Source: an uncultured Collinsella sp.
GTDB taxonomy: Bacteria > Actinomycetota > Coriobacteriia > Coriobacteriales > Coriobacteriaceae
Direction of reading: 5' to 3'
Length of the DNA: 64,000 nucleotides
Assembly (NCBI GenBank): GCA_959599915.1
Contig: CAUGJE010000008.1
Span: 1 to 64,000 of the forward strand
This document shows, piece by piece, positions 7,327 through 15,880 of the stretch. The position numbers and the translations under genes were made by a program. A model generated the notes under the pieces. It was given only the letters and a program-made list of their open reading frames with translations, did no database searches and had not been told where the DNA came from. Every line of letters starts with the position of its first letter. Positions within the stretch are counted from its first letter, which is position 1.

Positions 7327-8928
7327 CTACGCCAGACGCGGGAACAGCGGATCGCCCTTCTCGACGGGCTGACCACCAGCAAGCAGGCCCCAAGTGCAAA
7401 TGCCCTTGAGGTCGTCGCTCGCGGCCTCGCCCTCACAGGACAGGCGGCGCAGAGCCTCGGCAGAAGTCTGGGGCATGAGCGGCATCAGCAGGTGAGCGGC
7501 AATGCGGATGGCCTCGAGCAGGTTGTAGATCACAAATGCCAGCTCGTCAGCCTTGGCCTCGTCCTTGGCAAGCGCCCAGGGCTCGGAGTCCTCGATGTAG
7601 TGGTTGGCGGCGTGGATGAGCTCCATGACCTCATCCTTGGCTCCGCCGTAATCGAGCACGTCCATCTTGGCCATGTAGCGGTCGACCAGGCCATCGGCAA
7701 TCTTTGCCAGCGGGTTATCGAACGCGTCGGCAGACGCCGGTTTAGCCGGGGCGCAGCCGTCAAAGTACTTTGCGCTCATGTTGAGCGAGCGCGAAATGAG
7801 GTTGCCCCAGCTGTTGGCCAGATCGGCGTTGTAGACCTGTTCCATGCGATCGAAACTGATGGCGCCGTCGGTGCCGGGAACGACATCGGTCATAAAGTAG
7901 TAGCGATAGCCCTCGACGCCCAGCATGTCGATAACGTCCTGCGGAGCGATGGCGTTACCGCGGCTCTTGGACATCTTCTCGGCCTTGCCGGTCTCGGCAT
8001 TGCGCACGGTCAGGAAGCCGTGGGCAAAGACGTGCTCGGGCAGGGCCTCGCCGATGGCCATGAGCATGGCGGGCCAAATGACACAGTGGAAGCGGATGAT
8101 GTCCTTACCCACGATGTGGAACTGCGCGGGCCAGCGATAGGCCAGCTCGGCACGCGCCTCGTCGGTGTCGACACCGTAGCCGACGGCCGTCATATAGTTG
8201 AGCAGCGCGTCAAACCATACATAGGTCACATGGCCCTCGTCAAACGGAACCTGGATGCCCCAGTCAAAGCTCGTGCGACTCACGGAAAGGTCGTTGAGGC
8301 CGCCCTCGACAAAGCTGCGAACCTCGTTCATGCGGAACGCAGGCTCGACAAAGTCGGGGTGCTCGTCATAGAGCTTGAGAAGCTTGTCCTGGAAGGCGGA
8401 AAGCTTAAAGAAGTAGGACTCCTCCTGGACGCGCTCAAGCGGACGGTGGCAGTCGGGGCATAGATGCTGGCCGACGCTGCCGTACTCCTCGTCGCCCTTC
8501 TGGACCTGCGTATCAGTGAAGTAGGTCTCGTCAGGCACGCAATACCAACCGTCGTAGCTGCCCTTATACAGGTAACCGGACTCCTTCATGCGCTCCCACA
8601 GGTACTGCACGGCATGATGCTGGCGCGGCTCGGTGGTGCGGATGAAGTCGTCGTTGGAAATCTCGAGCTTGCTCCAAAGCTCCTTGAAGTGCGGGGCCTG
8701 GCTATCGGTCCACTCCTGCGGCGTCATGCCATGCTTGGCTGCGGCCTCGGCGACCTTCTCGCCGTGCTCGTCCATGCCGGTCAGGAACTTGACGTTATAG
8801 CCGGCGGAACGGCGATAGCGAGCCTGAACGTCGGCGATGATGGTGGAATAAGCCGTGCCCAGGTGCGGATCGGCGTTGACGTAGTAGATGGGCGTCGTGA
8901 TAAAGAACGAAGGCTTGCTTTGATCCAT
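7327..8928 (-). CDS. metG: Methionine--tRNA ligase
   Basis: Class I synthetase charging initiator and elongator tRNA-Met. The 533-aa product has the ATP-binding PHLGTAYS (HIGH-type) motif near residue 20, KMSKSRGN around residue 310 and a single CPDC zinc knuckle near residue 150. It lacks the C-terminal EMAP/Trbp tRNA-binding domain of the longer MetG form. GGAGGA lies about 8 nt upstream of the start. It is followed by rsmA and tatD in the order often seen in Gram-positive bacteria. Confidence 0.96.
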   Translation of the reverse strand: MDQSKPSFFITTPIYYVNADPHLGTAYSTIIADVQARYRRSAGYNVKFLTGMDEHGEKVAEAAAKHGMTPQEWTDSQAPHFKELWSKLEISNDDFIRTTEPRQHHAVQYLWERMKESGYLYKGSYDGWYCVPDETYFTDTQVQKGDEEYGSVGQHLCPDCHRPLERVQEESYFFKLSAFQDKLLKLYDEHPDFVEPAFRMNEVRSFVEGGLNDLSVSRTSFDWGIQVPFDEGHVTYVWFDALLNYMTAVGYGVDTDEARAELAYRWPAQFHIVGKDIIRFHCVIWPAMLMAIGEALPEHVFAHGFLTVRNAETGKAEKMSKSRGNAIAPQDVIDMLGVEGYRYYFMTDVVPGTDGAISFDRMEQVYNADLANSWGNLISRSLNMSAKYFDGCAPAKPASADAFDNPLAKIADGLVDRYMAKMDVLDYGGAKDEVMELIHAANHYIEDSEPWALAKDEAKADELAFVIYNLLEAIRIAAHLLMPLMPQTSAEALRRLSCEGEAASDDLKGICTWGLLAGGQPVEKGDPLFPRLA

Positions 8929-8997
8929 GGGGTTTGTCCTCCAGAAAAACGTTGCATACAGAGGATGATTCTAGCGCAAGGGCTGGATATCCTCCAT

Positions 8998-9876
8998 CTA
9001 TTGCATATCGAGCACCATGGCATAGACATCGCGCTTGCGGCGCGAATACTTCTGAGACAGGCGCTTGGCCACCGCAGACGCGGGCTCCCCCTCCTCGAGC
9101 GCGGCGCGGATATCCTCGCGCAGGGCCTCGTCGGGATCCGCTGCCGTGGCGCCGACCGGCACGATACCGGCCTCCTCATCCTCGCTCGGTGGCGCGATGA
9201 CCAGCGCAATCTCGCCCTTTACCTCGCCGCGAGCACGCAGCTCCTCGGCAAGCTGGTCAGCGGGCCCGCGCAAGACCTCCTCGTGCAGCTTGGTGAGTTC
9301 GCGGCAGACGGCAACCTCACGCTGGGGAAAGACCTCCGCCACGGCCTCGAGCGTCGCCACGATGCGATGTGGAGACTCGTAGAAGATGAGTGCGCCGGGC
9401 ACCACGGCAAGGCGCTGCAAACGGCGCACACGGTCGCCGTGCTTTCGGCCCAAAAAGCCCTCGAAGAAAAAATGCTCGCAGGGAATGCCGGACGAAACAA
9501 GCGCCGTGACGCAAGCAGAGGGCCCGGGAATAACTTCGACGGGCACATCGGCCTCACGCGCCGCCTCGACCAGCGCCTGGCCGGGATCGGACACGCTCGG
9601 CATGCCGGCGTCCGAGGCAAAAGCGAGGGTCTCCCCCGCCAGCAGACGGTCGACCAGGCCGGCGGCGCGGCTGGCGATCACATTCTCGTCGCAACGGACA
9701 AGCGGCTTGGAAATGCCCAGGTGCATCAGCAGCTTTGACGTCACACGCGTGTCTTCGCAGCAGATGACATCGGCAGCGGCAAAGGCCTCGCCAACGCGCG
9801 GGGACAGGTCACCCAGGTTGCCGATGGGCGTGCCGACCACATAGAGTTTGCCCGTATGGGCGCTGTTTTGCGTCAT
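8998..9876 (-). CDS. rsmI: 16S rRNA (cytidine-1402-2'-O)-methyltransferase RsmI
   Basis: Tetrapyrrole-methylase-fold enzyme that 2'-O-methylates C1402 in the ribosomal P site. The 292-aa product shows the diagnostic VVGTPIGNLGDLSPR at the N-terminus, CCEDTR, SDAGMPSVSDPG and VIPGPSACVTAL. The C-terminal quarter (from about residue 215) is acidic and less conserved, with a final helical segment. It starts 6 nt after the stop of the GH5-like gene, so the two may form an operon. The ribosome binding site (AGGTTG) is weak. Confidence 0.94.
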   Translation of the reverse strand: MTQNSAHTGKLYVVGTPIGNLGDLSPRVGEAFAAADVICCEDTRVTSKLLMHLGISKPLVRCDENVIASRAAGLVDRLLAGETLAFASDAGMPSVSDPGQALVEAAREADVPVEVIPGPSACVTALVSSGIPCEHFFFEGFLGRKHGDRVRRLQRLAVVPGALIFYESPHRIVATLEAVAEVFPQREVAVCRELTKLHEEVLRGPADQLAEELRARGEVKGEIALVIAPPSEDEEAGIVPVGATAADPDEALREDIRAALEEGEPASAVAKRLSQKYSRRKRDVYAMVLDMQ

Positions 9877-9882
9877 ATCAAC

Positions 9883-10944
9883 CTATTCAATCATGCCGCG
9901 CTCGAGCGTACCGAGCGCCGCGCGGGCGTCCCATGCTGCAATGCGCTTCTCAGTCTTCCACGTTTGGAAGAACCAACCGGCAGCCGGCGCAAACGAAGCC
10001 AGCTGGTTGGCGATAAACACGCGCTCGTAGGCATTGCGGCCCTCGGGCGTAACCGACGAGTTGGCAAAGATCGCCGCGCCCGACCATTCGCCCACCAGCA
10101 CGGGGAACCCAGTCGAAATCGCTTCTTTAAGCTCGCGCTTGTTACGCGAAATCGCCGTCGTCAGCCCGCGAGGGCTCGTGATGTCGAGCGCATACTCGTC
10201 GCGGTAATGGTACAGGTGAAGGTCCATGTAGACGTTCTTGTACTTGGCGCCGCGCATAAAATGCTTCCACTCGCTGGGATGCCCCGACGACGAGAAGACG
10301 ACGATCTTATCCTCGGGCATATACGAACGGACGAGCTCGTAGGCATCGCGATAGAAATTGCGCAGGTAGTGAGCAGGAATGCCATCCGTCATGGTGAAGA
10401 GGCTCTTGCGAACGCTCATCTGCGGCGTGTCCAGCAGCTCAATGCCCAGCAGGCTCTCGGCCTCGCCATAGCGATCGGCCAAGCGCTCGAGCACGTCGAG
10501 TGCGACATGACGGCCGTTGGTGGACGAATGCCACTCGGCAACAGCCTCCGGCGTGGTGGGCGAATCGTTGGAATCGCCCTGGCCACCGGGCACGGTTGCC
10601 AGATCGAGCAGCACGCGGATGTCGTACTTGGCAGCCCACTCAATTGCGCGGTCGATGTAATCGACAACCGATATGTAGGAGGCATCGGACTCCTGTGAGC
10701 CAAAGGCATACCAGGGCACCGGCAGACGCACGGCATTGAGACCGATCTGCGCCATGCGGCGAAAATCGTCCTCGCTCACAAACGTCTCGTAATGGCGGCG
10801 CATGCGCTCGTTATAGGCGGCGGTACCCATGGCCTCCTGTAGCTCAGCCGCGTTGGATGCACCGGTCGCCGCGTACAGCGACGGGGTCACCCAAGGCTCG
10901 GGAATAAACCAGCCAGAGAGATTAACGCCGAGTATCCTCTCCAT
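9883..10944 (-). CDS. GH5-like protein related to exo-1,3-glucanases, catalytic acid absent
   Basis: A 353-aa (beta/alpha)8-type protein whose motifs match family 5 glycoside hydrolases of the exo-beta-1,3-glucanase type: GVNLSGWFIPEPWVTPSLY at the N-terminus, NAVRLPVPWYAF near residue 70, and LVGEWSGAA near residue 300 carrying the presumed nucleophile Glu. At the place of the conserved NEP that holds the acid/base Glu, this protein has IELLDTP. Both N and E are replaced, so it may be a non-hydrolytic relative. No signal peptide is seen, so it is probably cytoplasmic. The start ATG at 10944 follows AAGGGGG by 6 nt. It shares a strand with rsmI 6 nt downstream. Confidence 0.8.
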   Translation of the reverse strand: MERILGVNLSGWFIPEPWVTPSLYAATGASNAAELQEAMGTAAYNERMRRHYETFVSEDDFRRMAQIGLNAVRLPVPWYAFGSQESDASYISVVDYIDRAIEWAAKYDIRVLLDLATVPGGQGDSNDSPTTPEAVAEWHSSTNGRHVALDVLERLADRYGEAESLLGIELLDTPQMSVRKSLFTMTDGIPAHYLRNFYRDAYELVRSYMPEDKIVVFSSSGHPSEWKHFMRGAKYKNVYMDLHLYHYRDEYALDITSPRGLTTAISRNKRELKEAISTGFPVLVGEWSGAAIFANSSVTPEGRNAYERVFIANQLASFAPAAGWFFQTWKTEKRIAAWDARAALGTLERGMIE

Positions 10945-11137
10945 CACTGCCCCCTTCGGATCATGCAGGTCGAACCCGCATCGTATTGCGTAGGATAAGT
11001 ATCGTTTTGAGTATACCCGCGTGTGCGGACAGGCGACCGAACGGTCTGCAAAGTGACGCGAAAGTGGGAGGAATGTCTAGGAGCAGACGGACTCGGAATG
11101 GTGCGACGAGGTGTGTACGCGCGCCGGAGGCAGGCAC

Positions 11138-11185
11138 CGGAAAGTGTGTCCCGTTCTGAGCCCTTATTCTGGGACGCAGTTTCCG
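11138..11185. repeat. 48-nt imperfect palindrome
   Basis: CGGAAAGTGTGTCCC and GGGACGCAGTTTCCG form an inverted repeat (13 of 15 positions pair) around an 18-nt centre. It lies just beyond the tRNA-Phe repeat unit. The surrounding 10945-11192 holds no gene that I can support. Confidence 0.6.
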
Positions 11186-11192
11186 CAGAACC

Positions 11193-11427
11193 CTACATAA
11201 AAGAAAAGGACCCCTTTGCAGAGGTCCTAGTCAATTCAAGGTGGCGGGGAAGGGAATCGCGTCCGCGCGCTGCGCGGACGGACCGCTGCGGCGCTTACGC
11301 GCCTTGCGAGCTGCGCTGGCAAACGCTTACGCGTTTACTCAGCTCCGCGCCCTCACGGGGTTCGATTCCGTGCGAGGGCTACATAAAAGAAAAGGACCCC
11401 TTTGCAGAGGTCCTAGTCAATTCAAGG
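11193..11427. repeat. tRNA-Phe-associated structured repeat (perfect 67-bp tail duplication)
   Basis: A 67-bp stretch covering the terminator and the 3' end of tRNA-Phe (11379-11445) is repeated without a mismatch at 11193-11259. The core between them holds three hairpins read on the minus strand: AAACGC-GTAA-GCGTTT, GGCGC-GTAA-GCGCC and GTCCGCGC-AGC-GCGCGGAC. At 11352-11376 an inverted T-arm hairpin (CACGG/CCGTG around GGTTCGATT) ends the unit. The primary sequence differs from the Arg and Leu cores but the layout is the same. Confidence 0.85.
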
Positions 11428-11500
<73 letters not shown>

Positions 11501-11532
11501 ATTTGAGGTGTGCCTTGTTTCAAGGCTTGATT

Positions 11533-11560
11533 AGTATAACCAAGGACGCGTTCCGGTCAA
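11533..11560 (-). promoter_or_regulatory. Promoter of tRNA-Phe
   Basis: A near-consensus minus-strand promoter, TTGACC and TATACT with 16-nt spacing; predicted initiation is about 25 nt upstream of the tRNA. Confidence 0.85.
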
Positions 11561-11623
11561 CCGAGAATTTCAAAAAAGTTTTTGAGCACAGCCTCGGTTC
11601 TTTAAATCGGCACGTCAGAGGCA

Positions 11624-11911
11624 TCAGCCGGCAGCAAGAAGTTTTTCGCTCAGAGCCGCACGGGCAAACTCACTTGGCGTCATCCCCTCGGCAGCCGCCC
11701 GTCGACGAATGGCCTCCTTCATTCCCAGAGGAATCTTGACCGACAGCGTTGCCGTCCCCTCACCTGAGAGTGGGGGCCGTCCATGCACGATCCCACCAAC
11801 GGTGTGTTCGCCATCCGGAAACTCTCCGCGCTCGTACGACTCGCACCACGCGTCAATCATTTCATCCGTTACAACCTGACCATTAGCGGCCGTATACGTC
11901 TTGCCCATCAT
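11624..11911 (-). CDS. Ribbon-helix-helix antitoxin, BrnA-like
   Basis: A 95-aa protein with a variable N-terminal half and a C-terminal ribbon-helix-helix DNA-binding region (about residues 55-92): beta strand TLSVKIPLGM, then helices KEAIRRRAAAEG and SEFARAALSEKL. Its ATG overlaps the stop of the upstream toxin-like gene (ATGA), the coupling expected for a toxin-first TA operon such as BrnTA. It is expected to neutralise the toxin and repress its own promoter. A second ATG three bases on has better spacing from AAAGGGG. The BrnA assignment rests on order and fold, not on a search. Confidence 0.75.
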   Translation of the reverse strand: MMGKTYTAANGQVVTDEMIDAWCESYERGEFPDGEHTVGGIVHGRPPLSGEGTATLSVKIPLGMKEAIRRRAAAEGMTPSEFARAALSEKLLAAG

Positions 11912-12173
11912 CGACCCCTTTGCCGAGCCCGTTCAATCTCCTGCCAAAATTTCTTCTGGACTGGAGACAAGGCATGAATGATAAGCCCCCACGGACAAGC
12001 TCGACCGCGACAAGCTCCACGCTTCGTCCGTCTGGGAGCCATCCAATCGCAAGCCATCTCGGCGGCTCGTCCTTCGGCTCGCGACGAATGCACTCAGTAA
12101 CCGCAAGCCAAGCGCTAAGCACCTGCTTTTCCGTCAGGTGCTTTTTAGCGTTGGGATGGATCTCAACATCCAT
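11908..12173 (-). CDS. BrnT-like toxin with apparent frameshift
   Basis: GGAGGAG 7 nt upstream fixes the start MDVEIHPNAKKHL. The first frame runs through WLAIGWLPDGRSVELVAVEL, like RelE-fold toxins of the BrnT/DUF4258 kind, then becomes nonsense after a run of five G (plus-strand C run 11986-11990). One extra G would restore the frame to LIIHALSPVQKKFWQEIERA, the expected C-terminus, ending exactly at the antitoxin start. So either the base run was misread, the gene is mutated, or it is read by slippage. Without the shift the frame runs to 11883. RNase activity is inferred from the family. Confidence 0.65.
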
Positions 12174-12231
12174 GCATCTTCTCCTCCATCTTACCCAATT
12201 TCGTATGACGAAAGTCCGCTGTCGCCAATTC

Positions 12232-12591
12232 TTAAGCCGGCACGCGTTGGAGAGCAGGGGTCGAAACAATGATTGAAGGACGCTCTAGTACGGCCCAGGC
12301 GCCGGGGCAGGAGCACATACGCCAGGGACGTACGTTTTCGTAGCATACGAGGACATAGCCACGTGCATCGATAAAGGCGATATCGATGGGATAGGCCATA
12401 AAACACGTATGGACCGAAGAGCAGCGTGGAAACGCCATGACGAGCGGCAAGCCGTTGGCGGCAACCGGATGCCGTCCCAGCATGCCGCGCAGGCGCACGA
12501 CAAACGACTCCGCCACCACAAACTCCGCCGGCGTCCAACCCAGCCTATTGAGTGCCCGTGCGTAGGCGATGTAGGACGAGACCGCGGTCAC
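12232..12591 (-). CDS. DUF192 domain protein at the end of the Tad operon
   Basis: A 119-aa protein with the DUF192 signature: RLRGMLGR, LPLVMAFPRCSSVHTCFM, PIDIAFIDARGYVL, then VRPWRM. The family has a small beta-barrel fold and unknown function. The GTG start overlaps the stop of the preceding pilin-like gene (GTGA) and follows GGGGGTGG, so it is the last cistron of the Tad operon. This linkage suggests a role with the pilus or envelope, but that is inference. Unlike many DUF192 proteins it has no signal peptide. Frames that open further upstream overlap the neighbour and lack a ribosome binding site. Confidence 0.8.
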   Translation of the reverse strand: MTAVSSYIAYARALNRLGWTPAEFVVAESFVVRLRGMLGRHPVAANGLPLVMAFPRCSSVHTCFMAYPIDIAFIDARGYVLVCYENVRPWRMCSCPGAWAVLERPSIIVSTPALQRVPA

Positions 12592-13064
12592 ATGACCACC
12601 CCCGGACGCCACGGATCGACCGTCACCGCGCGCTCGTGCGACAACGTTGTCGGCGCCCCCAGCGGAACGCCAGCGATGCTGAGAGAAGTCGGCCAAGGCT
12701 CATAGTGCATGGTGCAGGTGTAGGTCCTAAACGTACCGGATAGGGAGAGCAGGCCACCATCCGATGCCTCCGCGCCTTGCTCGCTCGACACTTCGATCTG
12801 CAAGTCATAGCCCTCCATGGCATTCAGAATTTGAGTCTGAACCGTCGCCGAGGCATCGGCAGAGCTTTCGTCGCCCTCCCCCTCCGACGCCACGGCGTGC
12901 GCCAACACGATGTCGGGCACCACGCGGTCGAAGCGCGCGACAGCGCTGGCAAAGATCATGACGTTGTACACGATGAGTGCCAGCACCAGCAAAACGGGCG
13001 TAACCACTGCCATCTCCACCGTCGCTTGGGCGCGCTCCTCGCGCAGACGCATGCGGATACTCAT
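12588..13064 (-). CDS. TadE/TadF-like pseudopilin
   Basis: A 158-aa protein beginning MSIRMRLREERAQATVEMAV, followed by a hydrophobic helix (TPVLLVLALIVYNVMIFASA). This is the TadE-type N-terminus (charged leader, then helix with a Glu near its start), followed by an extracytoplasmic domain with one Cys. Such minor pilins are processed by prepilin peptidase and help Flp pilus assembly. The ATG overlaps the TAA of the TadG-like gene by one base, so it is translationally coupled. Confidence 0.85.
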   Translation of the reverse strand: MSIRMRLREERAQATVEMAVVTPVLLVLALIVYNVMIFASAVARFDRVVPDIVLAHAVASEGEGDESSADASATVQTQILNAMEGYDLQIEVSSEQGAEASDGGLLSLSGTFRTYTCTMHYEPWPTSLSIAGVPLGAPTTLSHERAVTVDPWRPGVVM

Positions 13065-15217
13065 TACGACCCACCGCCCAGAGCGCCAACCAGCGTGGCG
13101 ACATCGACGGTGAGCGGGATGGAGCCGCCGCCGGGCAGAGGAATCTCCGCAAGCGTGAACATCGTACCGCTGATGGTGCGTTCGACTTGATATTCCAACG
13201 CCTCGCAAAGCGCCTTGGGATCGGTCACGCCCAACGGAATACTTCGCAGTTTGTCTTGCGCTTGAGAGAGGCCAGCAATGTCAGACCCCGGGCTCTTAAT
13301 GACGTTGGCGGAATCGGTCAGCACCGGCTTTCGCAGGCGCAAGTCGCACGGTTCCAAACCCAGCGCCGCCACGGACGCCGAAACGGTATCGCCGAGCCAC
13401 GATGCAATGGAGCCCAACGCGCCGCTGCCCCCTCCTAGGCCTTTAATCATCTCGTCCATAAGTTCGTCGGCCGAACCTTGGATGTCTCCGTATCCCACAA
13501 GCAGCCGTCCCCAGACATCCATGACGCCGTCGAGCACGCCGGCAACGCCGCCCGAGCGTTCCTTCAATGTCGAGAAAAATCGCGAAAGCACGTTGTTTTG
13601 CGCCGTCGCCCCATCGGGCGCCAGCACCGCGGCAGAGATGGCACCGCGATCGCCAAGTCTGACTGCCGTGTTAAACGAAGAGTTGAGTTCATCGGAGCTC
13701 GAGATGGCACCCGAAACCGCAAAGGCAACCACGCCGTTGCGACCGGGCGGAGCGATACGCGGGCGCTCACCGGAAAGTTCTTTGATGGCGGTATCGAACG
13801 CATTGCCCGCACGGTCGGCTTCGTCCTCGGTCTGACGCTCGAGCTCGAGCTCCTTGTTGCGACAGTCGACGTAGTCCTCCAGGGCGTCTTTAAACTTGTC
13901 AAAGTGATACTCGAAGCCGTTTTCGATAGAGGTTGAAGGCGCCGCAACAGCACCAAGCGACAAAACGCCAAAATGGCATTTGCTGCATTTATCCTGTCCA
14001 TCGTAATCGGCAACCGAAGCAAATCCGCTCGGCGTCCCTTTCTTATAGTTAGGGCAGGTCGTCCCGTAATGCAGATACGCCTTGTCATCGTTCACGCTAG
14101 TCGGCCACACCGCATCGGTATAGAGTTCCGTCGCCCGAACCTCATCAGAGTTGCGCGGCAGCAGCGGAATATAGGAGGAAACCCTGTCTCCGTTCTCGGT
14201 TATATATGCCCGATCGACCTCCGCGTTCGCATAGGTATAAAACGCCTTACGCGCCGCAGACTCTGCCTTCATCTCGACACTCGAGCCCTGGGGCTTCTCA
14301 TTTGTCAGACGCCAATGGTAGTAGTCCTTCGCGCGATCAAGGGCAACTTGAGGCTCCCACGTAACGCTCGATGAGTAATGCGGATTTTGAACACCGGAAA
14401 GATCCGTTAGGCTTTTCGCGCGCTCCCACATGCAAGAACAGCTGCCGACCGAGCCCTTGTCAGACCCACCACAATCCGCCAGCCAAGCACGCTCTTTAGC
14501 CTTCGCCGTGTCCTCAGAAGCCTTCCGCAGCTCCTCGGCCGCACGCTCTAAATCATCTGATGTGTCTTTAATGGTATCGGTCGAGATCTCTGACCCTTTG
14601 ATCGCAGCGAAGTCCGACTCGGATGTCCTGGGCACGGCAAGCGCCGTACCGGTATAGGTCACACTATCGGTATCCTGCGCCGACACCGCCTGCGTGGCAC
14701 GCGCGGCGATCAGATACGGCAGAGCCGTCTCGATTTTCTGTAAGCCTTCCGATGCGCTTTTGGCAAACTTGTTGCGCGTTTTAATGATCTCGATCCCGGT
14801 GTCGACCATATTGCCGGCAACCGGCTCGGCACCCGGGATGAGGATGGCGACCAGGCCCGTCCCGATCGTGGCAAACCCCGCCAGCCCCAGACTCAAGATA
14901 CTCGCATCAACCACCGTGGCAGCCGTGTGATAGGACGACACCACGTTGGCACCCGCCAGCGCGCCGCTATCAGCCGCCACCTGGGTGTCCCCGGCACGCG
15001 ACATGCTCCATATCGCCGCGGTCGACGAAAACAACAATGTGAGCACCACTAGGATGACCACGGCAGAAGAAAGCGTGGTATAGGCACCGTCTTCGATAAA
15101 CAGATCGACACCGGCTCGACCCATAAAGCCGCCTCGCTTGCGATGGCAGCTCGGACGGTGCGTCAAAACGCGTCTAGACCAGAAACGCTTAATCCCATGC
15201 AGCAATCCACGAATCAT
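13064..15217 (-). CDS. TadG-like pilus assembly protein with large extracytoplasmic domain
   Basis: A 717-aa protein. After about 40 residues it has a TadG/Flp-type N-terminal region (GAYTTLSSAVVILVVLTLLF) and then the sequence seen in Tad-associated putative Flp secretion proteins (AADSGALAGANVVSSYHTAA). A second hydrophobic stretch (SLGLAGFATIGTGLVAIL) follows near residue 125. The rest is a long hydrophilic domain with a Cys pair, CSKC, near the middle and other cysteines (CGGSDKGSVGSCSC), possibly disulfide-bonded or metal-binding. GGAGGGAG 5 nt before the ATG at 15217 sets the start inside the end of the TadE gene. Confidence 0.8.
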   Translation of the reverse strand: MIRGLLHGIKRFWSRRVLTHRPSCHRKRGGFMGRAGVDLFIEDGAYTTLSSAVVILVVLTLLFSSTAAIWSMSRAGDTQVAADSGALAGANVVSSYHTAATVVDASILSLGLAGFATIGTGLVAILIPGAEPVAGNMVDTGIEIIKTRNKFAKSASEGLQKIETALPYLIAARATQAVSAQDTDSVTYTGTALAVPRTSESDFAAIKGSEISTDTIKDTSDDLERAAEELRKASEDTAKAKERAWLADCGGSDKGSVGSCSCMWERAKSLTDLSGVQNPHYSSSVTWEPQVALDRAKDYYHWRLTNEKPQGSSVEMKAESAARKAFYTYANAEVDRAYITENGDRVSSYIPLLPRNSDEVRATELYTDAVWPTSVNDDKAYLHYGTTCPNYKKGTPSGFASVADYDGQDKCSKCHFGVLSLGAVAAPSTSIENGFEYHFDKFKDALEDYVDCRNKELELERQTEDEADRAGNAFDTAIKELSGERPRIAPPGRNGVVAFAVSGAISSSDELNSSFNTAVRLGDRGAISAAVLAPDGATAQNNVLSRFFSTLKERSGGVAGVLDGVMDVWGRLLVGYGDIQGSADELMDEMIKGLGGGSGALGSIASWLGDTVSASVAALGLEPCDLRLRKPVLTDSANVIKSPGSDIAGLSQAQDKLRSIPLGVTDPKALCEALEYQVERTISGTMFTLAEIPLPGGGSIPLTVDVATLVGALGGGS

Positions 15218-15686
15218 AATCTCCCTCCAGCCATTCGGGACGCGATTGATACGAGACATCGACCTTGAGCTCAACGTAGCCGCCCTCGGCGGTACCACCC
15301 ATAGCCTGCACAAACGCACCGATCACAGGCAACGGCTTGACCTCGCCGGAAACGGACACGGACGAGGCGCCACCCGCACCGACCCGGCCAAGCTCGATAT
15401 CCCACGACAACGGCCCGCCGGCATGAAAGATCGAAACGTTGGGCACTGCGGCAAGTCGGCGGCGGGTGAACTCCTTAAGATCGTCGTCCTCCGCCGTCGT
15501 CGTGGTCATGAGCCGCGCGGTCTCGGCGGCGGCAGACTCCATGACCGCGCGCGTATAGAGCAGACACACCGGTTGCAGTGCGAGAAGGATGAGCGTCAGA
15601 AACGTCGGCAGCAAAAAAGCGGCCTCGACCGTAGACTGCGCCCGGTCCTCGCGCGCGATATCAATACAGCGCGATGTCCTCAGCAC
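15189..15686 (-). CDS. TadE-like minor pilin
   Basis: Protein with the TadE signature EDRAQSTVEAAFLLPTFLTL, one membrane helix (to about LQPVCLLYTR), and an extracytoplasmic domain of about 110 residues. The stop lies 29 nt inside the next gene. The start is uncertain: no ATG with a ribosome binding site is in frame. A GTG at 15686, overlapping the preceding pilin-like gene, is the most plausible; a rarer start nearer the RED motif is possible. Expected role: minor component of the Flp pilus, processed by prepilin peptidase. Confidence 0.75.
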   Translation of the reverse strand: MLRTSRCIDIAREDRAQSTVEAAFLLPTFLTLILLALQPVCLLYTRAVMESAAAETARLMTTTTAEDDDLKEFTRRRLAAVPNVSIFHAGGPLSWDIELGRVGAGGASSVSVSGEVKPLPVIGAFVQAMGGTAEGGYVELKVDVSYQSRPEWLEGDYDSWIAAWD

Positions 15687-15879
15687 CCGCAGCAGCGTCG
15701 ACAACCGATGTCGAGGTGACGCCGTGAGACGCCGCCCGCTCGACCAGCGCCGCCAAGCGCCCATCGGTGCCAGCACGCCAAAGCCCCGCAATCGCCAACA
15801 CGATCGATAACAGCGCCACCGTGACGATGGCGTATTCCACAGTCGCTTGGGCAACCTCCTCACGCAGAACGCCATGCAT
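15661..15879 (-). CDS. Small pilin-like protein, 72 aa
   Basis: MHGVLREEVAQATVEYAIVT followed by a hydrophobic helix (VALLSIVLAIAGLW) and a short alanine-rich tail. The (A/Q)xTxEY motif before the helix is the Flp/TadE processing region. It is a second short pilin-like gene beside flp (16408), separated from it by a hypothetical gene. It could be an alternative or minor pilin. Confidence 0.8.
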   Translation of the reverse strand: MHGVLREEVAQATVEYAIVTVALLSIVLAIAGLWRAGTDGRLAALVERAASHGVTSTSVVDAAAGAEDIALY

Positions 15880-15880
15880 T

